Source of the DNA: an uncultured Bacilli bacterium
Lineage (GTDB): Bacteria; Bacillota_I; Bacilli_A; RF39; UBA660
Direction of reading: 5' to 3'
Assembly: GCA_910585915.1 (NCBI GenBank)
Contig: CAJUGF010000046.1
Span: 1 to 10,134, forward strand
Length of the DNA: 10,134 nucleotides
Shown: positions 1-10,100 of the stretch, in pieces
How positions within the stretch are numbered: the stretch's first letter is position 1
Layout of the letters: the number at the start of each line of letters is the position of its first letter
The notes under the pieces: generated by a model
The model's database searches: none
What the model was told of the DNA's origin: nothing
Seen by the model: only the letters and a program-made list of their open reading frames with translations
Program-made: the position numbers and the translations under genes

Positions 1-35
1 ACTATTTGTTGTTTTATGTTTATTTTTATTGAAAA
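1..35 (+). promoter_or_regulatory. T-rich leader upstream of the giant gene
   Basis: Twenty-one of the first thirty bases are T, and the strand switches abruptly to A-rich at the start codon (GAAAAATGA). This looks like a 5' untranslated or promoter-proximal region rather than coding DNA. No Shine-Dalgarno sequence lies before the ATG. I do not see the mimivirus early element AAAATTGA, nor a trichomonad-type initiator, in the 35 bases available. The true promoter may lie further left, outside the window. Confidence 0.4.
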
Positions 36-39
36 ATGA
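16..39 (+). other. Possible minimal upstream ORF overlapping the start codon (ATGA)
   Basis: An ATG at 16 opens a seven-codon frame (MFIFIEK) whose TGA stop at 37-39 overlaps the ATG at 36-38 as ATGA. The same frame is open leftward to position 1, so it could also be the tail of an upstream gene. ATGA overlaps are common in translationally coupled prokaryotic and phage genes, and a short upstream ORF could tune initiation in a eukaryote. The T-rich composition, unlike the A-rich gene, argues that it is simply leader sequence. Chance is the likeliest explanation. Confidence 0.15.
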
Positions 40-1160
40 CTGAAAATCAACAACCATTAACGCAAGATCAAAAAATAGATTTAGCATTAGCGAATTTACG
101 TGAAAAGGGTTGGCATCTTTGGAGAAATACTATAGCATTTCCGAATGCTGCATATGTAGAAATGGCTGAATTCTTTTATTCAAATTGTATTGAATTATTA
201 AATTTTGGTGTGGAAAATGGCAATGCAATACCTGATTTATCTTTATTGTTTGATTATTACATGAATTTTCCTGAACAAATGCAGTTTATAGGATTAGACG
301 TGATTCATTATTTAAGATTCGTTGTAGACGTTTTATTTGCTCAAACAGTTAGAGATAATTATTTTCCAGGATACGATATTCAAAAAATACATAATCAATT
401 CATTGATTTCAAAAATAATAATGGACCGAATTTAATGATTTGTAAAAGTGATTTTGCAAGAGGAAGAGTGACTGCACTTCAAAATTATTGGAAAGAGATA
501 GATTGGAAATATTATAGCATATATCAATTAAACTATGATTTCGTTGGAATTACAGAATTTGAGGCTGCATTTTGGTGGAAATTATTGCAAAGAATTCATC
601 ATAATAACGAATATTATCAGAAAACGTTTATTGAAATCAGACAAGAACTCTATGATAAATCATTGGATGAGAAAGTTTTTGATAACGATGAGGTCAAAAT
701 GGGAAATTATCGTTTTTTCCTAAATTCTGACATCTATGTTGATATGCATCAAATAAATTGGACGGTTTTGCAACAATTACGCAATCCCAATTTTAAATTA
801 TATCAGGACGTAGAAAAAATAAAACAATATTTATTGAGAACAATTCCAGGAACCAATGATGAATTATTAACACCTGATGATTTTGATATAAGGGTTGAAG
901 ATTATTATAACGATTTTGTTTCTGGTGGAATAGAAAGTGTTATTATAGAATTAGATGAATTAATCGATTGTTTCGAACGATTGGGAAAAGAGAATTATCA
1001 AAATATTCCAACATTTTTCACAATTGTTTGTATTCGACTTGCTCTGAATGGAATAAAATGGTTGGATTTCCAAAAAGCAAAACCCGATCTATTAAATTTT
1101 ATTAAATGGTGCGAAGAGAATAAAATTCAAGATATGGATAATATTAGAAATATTGAGGAT
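36..1160 (+). other. N-terminal globular-looking region of the giant protein (residues 1-375)
   Basis: This part has more Gly, Pro, Cys, Trp and hydrophobic residues than what follows, and fewer Lys/Glu runs. Visible features are a paired Trp at residues 180-181 (EAAFWWKLLQ), Trp-rich helices (GWHLW; NYWKEIDWKYY) and hydrophobic helices such as residues 327-344 ending in GIKWL. Five of the 22 cysteines lie here, and seven lie within the first 439 residues. It resembles a compact alpha-helical domain, but I recognise no family. The right boundary is approximate, set where charged helical sequence (KTKSLSSW and following) begins. It may be the part that anchors or assembles the protein, which is inference from its different composition alone. 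Confidence 0.5.
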
Positions 1161-4100
1161 GTCAGTAAAAATTTGGTAAAGTTTGCTCAAGATAAGACGA
1201 AAAGTTTATCTAGTTGGATAATTGAACAAAAAACCAGAGATGAATATATTCGAAAATTAAAAGCCGCTAAAGCTAAGAAAGAATTATGCACTAGATACCA
1301 ATCATTTATCGATGAAGCAGATACGACACATCCTGTGAGTATTGCAGCATGTGGGTTGAAAATTGAACAACGTTATTCAGAAATCTCAAAAGCACAACCA
1401 TTGTTAGATCCAGTGGATATTTATAATAAAATATTAATGGAAAAAGATAAAGAATTGTTGGCTATCAACAAAGACAAAGCGAATGAATTAAAGGAACAGG
1501 CTGAATATGATGAGTCATATTGGAAAGATGAAATTTGGAGATACTCTCTTCCTGTTTATTTTGCATCAGATGATGGTGCAGTAGATAAGGATAAAAATGA
1601 AATACCATTAACATTGGTAGGAGCAAATCAATTTGCAAATACAATTGCAAAGGAATACCCAATGAATCCAGGAGACGCGAAACAATTTTTGAATGATATG
1701 GTTGATCCAAATAATTTTGATCAGATGGAAAAATATTGGACAGCATTCAATGCAATGATATACACAAATCTGCAATTTTTGATGAATGCACAGGAGTGGA
1801 ATTCAGAGGAATTTTTCAATTATTGGTATCCATTGGCCAAATCATTCCAAAACAAAGTTAGAGAATATCAAAAAAGTATCGATCAACAATATCAAAAAGC
1901 AGATGATTCAGTAAGAATAAAAGCAAAAGAAGAGATGACTCATCAATTACTAAAAAATCAATATGAACAATATAAGAAAGATTTAGATGCATTCTTGAAA
2001 CAAAATCCAGAAAGAGAGGGTCAAGTTTATCGTATTTATTATGATAAGAAGATTCAAGAAAAATTACTTGCTGCAAAAGAAGCAGAACAAGCGAATGAAG
2101 AGGATGAAAACATGGATCAACCATTTGAAGTTCCAGGATTGACAGATGACCAAGTATTAGATAATTATATAAATCAATTAAGTCCTGATCCAACAAAAAG
2201 AGGATTATCAGATAAAGAAATGTTAAATGAAGTGAGGGAACCGAATATTGCAAACTATGGAAATAATTGGTTGGCAAAAATATTACAACAAATTGAAGGG
2301 TTACCATGTATTCGTTTGAAAGAATGGATCGATATTCAAGGAGATATGGAAGAAATGAGAACAAAAAATTATGCATCATCGAATGAATTGTCTCAGGATA
2401 TGGAAAATAGACGAATTGCAAATACAAAAACATTGATTGGATGGATTGGAGGCCAATATCTCAAATTTGACAGAAATGAAAATGGTGAAAATATTATCAC
2501 AAAATTATCAATGGTTGGATGTTCGAATGGATGGACATGGACCGATTTTGTTCATTTATGTAAATTGTATAAGAGATCAATTGATCAATTTCGTCAAGAG
2601 ATAAGCGGAATTTATCAGAAATTATATGAATCAGCGGGATTGAAGATCGGTGAAGACGAATTTATTGATCAAGTTTTTGATGAAATGGAAAACCTTTGGA
2701 CGACAAGACAACAAATAAAATTTAAGGATCAAATTTTAGAGGAATGGAAAGAAAGATATGCAAATCAAATTTATTTGAATGATTTTCAAAGAATTCAGAG
2801 TCGACTAATATCAAGTGCAAAACAAATTTTTAAAGATTTCAATTTAAGTGATAAAATAATAACCGGATATGTTCTTCAATTTTTCCCTGATGATAAGACA
2901 ACGAATTGGAAGACAAAAGAGACAACTGCTCATAATAATTTAGTAGCCAAAAGAGAAGAATTAGAACGAGTAAAACAAATAAGAAATGGAATGATTGAGA
3001 CAATAATTGAGCGAAAGAAAAAAGAAAATGAAGCATTAAATATAACAAATTATAATGAAAAAAGTGACCGTGATAAATTCCAACAATTATATATCAATGG
3101 TGATCGAATTATACAAGATAGTTTGACTGAAGACTTAAATCAAATAATGGAAAGTTCACAAACAAGTCTTGACAATGCTGTCAGAAAAAATATACAAAAG
3201 AAGGTGAAAGAAATTTATGATAGTCATGGATTTTCAGTAGATAAAGATACAATCAAAAGTGAAGCAAATGCAATTTTTACAGCAAATAATTTTGATCATG
3301 ATTTGAATAAATTAAATATTCGATTAGCATCATCAAAAAATTCAATTGGTTTGGCATTTGAAGAAATTATTCGTACAAAAATTGCTCCAGATATTGATGT
3401 TATAAATGCAATCGCTAAATATGTATCAGGTGTTAATTCATATGATAAAAATGGTGAAATTCAAAAATATTATCAAACACATTTTTCAAATGAAAAGGAA
3501 GCAATAGAATTTATTAATAATGAAGCGAAAAAATGGCATACAAGAGAAGAAGAAGCAATAGAAAAAGAAAATGCAAGAATAATTCAAACAATAAACCAAA
3601 AATATAGAGAAGCACAAAGGAAATTCGATGATAAGGATGTTAAAAATGTGCTTGGTTTATTTACGAGCCAGGATTCAATAGATGCAAAAGAAAATGCATA
3701 CAATCAATGGATAATCGATTGGGATAGTGCACAAAAAATAATCGATAAAAGAACGATAGAAATCAGGAAAACAATTGAAGAACGAATGAAAATTACAGGT
3801 GAAAGATTTAATGATAATGAAGTGAATAATGAGATCTACTTGTCACATATTTATAACAATAAAAAGCAAAATGAAGTTTTAAATGATTTAACAAAACGAT
3901 TAGAAAAAGAACAAAAAATGGTAGAAGATACAAGAAAAAATATTGAATTAGAGACTTTGAAAATTCAATTGAAAGATGCATATGGAAAAGAATTCAATGA
4001 AAATCTATGGAATACAATATTACTAGATCAAACAACTCCGAATATCAATGAAAAAATAAAACAAATGATAACTGACAAAAATCATCAGAAAGGAGAAGAT

Positions 4101-7100
4101 GAGAAAAATTTAACAAATTTATTGACCGAATGTTTCAGTGATGCTTTCAGTGATTATGCATCAGGGTATACAAAATTTACTCCAAATGCTATTGAATCGA
4201 TAATGATAGCTAATCCAGAATGTAACACTATATCAAAATTAGTTATTTATTTAAATCAACATCGAAAGAACTTCAAATGGACTGGGACAATTTTTAAGAA
4301 ATGGAATAAATATCAAATTTGGGAAGAAGTTGCTGACAGTAGAAAATTCTCCGAAGTAGGTGGGAAATTTGATCAATTATGGATTTTAACTGAATCTTAT
4401 GCTGATATTTTGAAACTTTTTAATTATTCTGTTGCAACATTAGAACAACTCAAACATCATCAAAGGAGAGAAGAAAAAGTTAGAGAATATGTTGAAAGTT
4501 GGGAAACAATCAAAAGACAAAAAAACCAAACATCATCATTCATGAGTGAAATAGAGAAATATAGTCAAGGTAAAACAAAAGAAGAAAGAGAAGATTTCGA
4601 AATGGAAATAATTGGTCATTGTGAATCAAAAGAGGAGATATCATCATACATGAAAGCAAGAGGTTCTTATATTGCACTAGGAAAAAATATGGATAATTAT
4701 GCAGATCGTTTGAAATTTGAAGACTATTATAGAAATTTTTCAAAAGAACCAGATATGGTTTTAAAAATAGAATCAATGGTAGGCAATGTTCCGATTGAAA
4801 ATGTTCCTCAAATAACTGCTTTAGAAGGTCAATTAATGAATACTTATCCAAAGAAATTTTCACATAAAGTATTCAATTCAACAAAAGAGTCATGGTTTAA
4901 AAATAATGGAAAAGCTTATTTATTATATCTTCAATATGAACAAAAATATCAAGAGTATCTTCGATTTTTTCAAAAGAGACAAAATTATGACACTTTTCTA
5001 GATTTCTCAATTCATAATGGTGGAGATTTTACAACTTTAGGTACATATATAACAAAAGAAGTTAATGAATTAACAGATGCAGAAAAAAGAATTCAAACCT
5101 CAATATCAGTTTTAAATAAAATTAATGAACTCAATGAATTGTTACCAAAAGAAAATCAATATTCAGTTCAAACAGTTGCAGTCGCATATAGAAATGAAAC
5201 AATTCCAGAAATAGATTCAAAACTTCAAAATTTAATCAATGAACAAGAATCTTATCGAAATACAAATGAAAATTTAGATGAAGCAATCATTCGTTGGAGG
5301 GCTTTATTCCCTGAAGATTTAAAAAGTTCAACAGATTGGAGAACAGAATTCGGATCAAATGGAGCTGCAATCAATGCTATTAACAAATTAAGTCATATTT
5401 ATGAATTTTGGTATAGAACTCATCCATATGAAGGAGTAAATTTATGGAAATATATTCATGAAAACGCACAGGATTCAATCAATACAGCTCAAGAAAAATT
5501 GCAAAAATATTATGATGAAAACAAATATAAATATAACACATGGGACGGAAACAATTTATTGAAAAAATATGTTCAACAATATTATCAAGGTTTTGGGAGA
5601 TCAATTGCAGAAGCCGCAGGATTTTTATTTGGTAAATTTGATGGAAATTTAGAAGATTGTTTGAAATTCTTTGAAGGATATGAGAAAAATTTGAAAATCA
5701 ATCAGAGTTTTTCAAAGAAAGGAAATAAAAAATTCAATGACATCGGACATTTCTTCAATGAATATATGAGTAAAAATACAAAAGAAAATAAATATACATT
5801 TCTGAATCAATTCAAAACAGATTACAAAAATTATAAGAAAACAAGAGAATCATGGAGAACAAATAAAGATTATATCAAAAGTCAAGATATTCTTCCAAAA
5901 TTAAAGCCAGAATTTATTTCAACGATTACTCAAGTCGATATGTCATGGAATGAAGATGAAATGTATTCAAAATATTTAATTCCAATTGCTCAATTATATT
6001 ACAAACAATTACATAAAGGTCAAGATTTTGATATATCCAATTATGCCAAAGATAAGGTTTGTTTCAATGCTATTGTTGAAAAATGTGACAAAAAACAAAA
6101 AGATTTAGATACTTGGGATAAGTCAAATATTGAAGCAACTTATATTTCATATCAAAATTCTCAACAAATTGAATCAAAATTAACTTGGGAACAATTCAAA
6201 GATAAATATCAAACACCTGAAAAAGCCCAAATTGCAATCGATATTGATAAATATAGAAAATTAATAAAAGAAAAATTAGACATTACTGATGAAGATTTAC
6301 CTGGTCAAACACGTTTTAAAGGTTATCATGAAACAGAAATTGGAAGTCAAAAAAGATTAGATTGGTTAAGAAGATATTATACAAATTTAACAGAAAAATT
6401 TAATGAATCATGGAAATCTGGAACAATGCTAACAATATATAATAATTTCCGAGAAAAATATTCAGATGATCCAGATTATTCAACAATAGAAAAGACTGCA
6501 TCAAAATATGGTTTTGATTATTTGACAGGAAAAACTGATCTGAATTATCGTTATCATTTAGCACTTTACAAAGAAAAATTCAATGAAGAATATAAACCAT
6601 CGATAGCACCAGAAAAAAATGAAGAAAAAGAAGTGATCATAGAAGATATCAAAAAGAAAATTCAAAGTGTGGATCAATATAATAATCTGAATTTTCTCTT
6701 AGTCTTACAAAAATATAATTCGTCTGCAGAACATCAACTTGAGGTAGTAGATATTGTCAAAAATTTTGGAAAGGATTATTCAAATGCAATTATTTGGTTA
6801 GAATGTGAAAAATTAAAGAATGATATTATTGCCTTACAACCAGACACCGCAGAAAAAGTTCGTGCAATAACAAATTCAATTACTGGAAAACAAGAATTAC
6901 AAACATTATATAGAGATGCTACAAAAGATGCAGCTGCTTTTCAATCAACTGAGTTTCATCAATTATTAAGTAAATATAACGAATATAGAAATGAACATAA
7001 TTCCGTTGATGACATTCAAAGAAAATTTTCAACAAAAGATTATATTAAATGTGTAAATTTAATGAAATGTGACATTTTAGAAAAAATATTAGTTACGAAT

Positions 7101-10100
7101 TATAAATACACTAAGGAAAATTTGAAAAATGTCAAAGAATCAGATGCTGGATTAAGATTAGATCATTTACAGAAAATTGAAATGGATTTAAAGAAAAAAA
7201 TTGAGGAATTTGAAAGTGATCCTGGGGTTGTAAAATTTTGGGATATTTATCGACTTGCAGAAGATGCTGAATATAGAGATAAAAGAAATCTATTGGTAGC
7301 TAAAAAATATGATCTCGATCTTGCTTTTAATGAAGTCTATTCAAAAGCTTGGAACGCATTATCTGCAGATGAAGGAATAATCAATGGAAATTCAATAAAA
7401 GAGAAAAATCAAAATTATTATATTTTAATCGATTCTTGGCTCAAGAAAAAAGATATCTTCGACAAAGATCCATTAATTCAAGAATATCTTAATATGCCGC
7501 AAAATAAAGTTACTATTACTGGATTATTGAAAAGATACAAATCAAATACAAATCCAGAAGAAGTCAGAATTGATGCGAGATGTTATGTCTTAAATGAAAT
7601 GAATAAAGTTGTATATGAAAAATATTTAAAAGAAACAAATGAAAAAGACGATAAGTATTTGACCATAACTGATCAGAAAGAATTGGCAGAATATTTCAGA
7701 AAGAAACAAGAACAACATAATAAGGACCAAATTGATTGGAAAAAACTTGATCCTCTTCGATTAGAATGGAATAAAATTCATACCGGAGACGATAAAAAAT
7801 TCTTAAAAGATTGGCAAGCTGTCTATAAGTATTGGAATGGACAACTACAACAAGCAACAGTCGAATTGAAACTAGAAAAAGATAAACATAATTGGCAAAA
7901 AGAGTTTCAAGAACCGTTTATTCCACCAGACAAGATGTCAGCAAATGATGTTCTGAAAAAAATTCAAGATTATTGGAAAATCTATTCTCGTTTTTATCAG
8001 AATTATTCAAATTTCATTTCTAACTGGAAAGAATACACTTCGAGATATCCAACAGAGAAATTAACAATGGATAAGATTATTGACACATACAAATCTGATG
8101 TCGTCACAGCAAATAATTTCTTAAAATATGGAATATTGAAAAGTAAATATAAGAGTGTTTACAAAAAAGATTATGCAATAAAAAATGATTATCCAACTCC
8201 AGAAGATATTGATGCATTAGAGACTGAAATCGCAACATATAGCAAACGACAAGAGGAATCCAAAACAGATACAGAATTAATGGATGCTTTTCGAGAAATG
8301 GAAAGTAAATATGATGATAATCAGGAAACATTAAGAGAGTTGTTGGAAAAGAATAAATTTGATCCGAAGACAACAAAATTCAAATTAAAGATAAAGAATA
8401 AGATCAAAGACTTTGAGACTGATTACAAAATCATTTATACTTTAAATCAAGTAGAAGAATTTGGGTCTACCCCAGAAAGTCGTTATAATTATCTTGACAA
8501 AGAATACAAAAGAATTCAAAATGAATATTCAAAATTAGAAGCAATGCCCAAAATAAAAGAATATTTAGATTATTATAATGATGATCTTGGAGAAGGAAAA
8601 AGTTTGAAAGATTTGTTTTCTGAAGAAACGAATGGTCATAATGCATACAAAACTTATTATCATATCTTGATTACAGTTCATAATAAATTGAATCCAAATA
8701 AAGCAAAAGATACAACAAAAGAACCAGAAAGTTATAAACGAGCTTGTGATGATTTGAAACTTGAAATTGAAAATATTCGTGAAGCAATCAAGAAATTTGG
8801 AGGAAATTCAGTATGGAAGAAATTAACAAATTCAGAGAAAGATGAATTAGTTGCTGAATACAAAAATACATCCTATGGTCATGTTCGAATGGCAATGAAG
8901 ACAGAAATTGAAGAGTATAATAAAAAGAACGATCATGAATTCAAGTTTGATGATATTAGGAAAAAATTTGAAAAGAAAGGAAAAGAACTATCATTACTTA
9001 ATAATTATATTAAAGCTGCTTTGAAATATAATTATGATGAAAATTTGGAAAAAATAATTAGTGACTTTAATGCAGAAATTAATGACACAACAAAAGAAGT
9101 AGATTTGAATCAAGAAAAAGATGAATTATCAAATGCTTATGAAATTGTGAAATATTGTAAATTAACTCCATTACAGAAAAGATATGAAAGTGCTTTTGGA
9201 AGAAAAATATCTTTGGATCAAATGATGTATTATCCATATCAAATTCGTGACAAAGTTCAATGGAAAATACAAAATGAAAAAGATTTACAATTTGATATCG
9301 ATACTGCTTATCATGCAAATCTTGCAAGAATATCTCATAAAGAATCTCAAGAATTTCAAGGAATTGCTAAAAATGAACAAGTTTCATTTGAAAAATTCTT
9401 AGATAAATTACGATATGATGAAGAATCTAAAACTTACTCAAAAGTGACAGAAGATGAATTGATAAGTTTATATAAAACAGCAATAAAGAATTATGAACAA
9501 GAAAAAATTGCTACCGAAAAGAAAATCAACGAAAATATAGACGCAATAAATAAAAATTTGGAAGAAGGTTCAAAAGTGACAAAAGAAGAATTGAAAGGAT
9601 TAACTTATTCAGCAAAAGATTTGGATTATGTGAATGCAATTTTAGACTTCAAACCGTTATATGAAAATCATTTTGGAAAAACAAAAATTAATGTGAAGGA
9701 TATTGTTAATAAATTTGCACCAGATACGAAAAATATTGATTGGATGTATGTATTAGAAAGTATTGCATTTATTCCATTATTAGATGACCATAATACACTT
9801 CAAAAGAAATTAGGAACGATGAAAACGGAAGATGTGGCATATGTTCATAAAACTTATATTGAACCAGAAATAGCAAAAAGACCAGAGAAAAAAGTGAAAG
9901 TAGATGATATTCGAAATGCATATGTAAAATATAAAGAACAAGTTAAAAAGGAAAAGAAAGAATATTTCAAGAATCTATTAGAAGAATATCATAAACATAT
10001 CGACGATAGTTCTGAAACATATGAAAAGTTAGCTGAATTATATCCGTCATTGGATGATTTAGAAAGATATTTGAAATTAAATCGCTATATTGCAAAGACG

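Noticed and set aside
535..723. 62-codon plus-strand ORF
   Set aside because: It lies in another frame inside the giant gene and shows no family resemblance; it is a shadow.
1014..1067. Hydrophobic stretch (residues 327-344) as a transmembrane helix
   Set aside because: It contains Arg and Asn in the middle and a Lys near the end, and sits in a soluble-looking domain; an amphipathic buried helix is more likely.
1465..1746. Minus-strand ORF of 93 codons, together with similar ones at 2839-3048, 4540-4863, 8104-8376 and 9079-9327
   Set aside because: All are antisense shadows with the same Leu/Phe/His/Tyr bias and no supporting start context.
1858..2433. 191-codon minus-strand ORF, rich in Leu, Phe, Tyr, His and Pro
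   Set aside because: It is antisense to the giant gene, and its composition is what the reverse complement of A-rich Lys/Glu/Asn/Gln codons gives. It matches no membrane protein pattern beyond that bias.
4133..4154. Two direct copies of TTTCAGTGAT separated by two bases
   Set aside because: A 12-base tandem echo coding FSDAFSD inside the gene; too short to be more than a local slip or chance.
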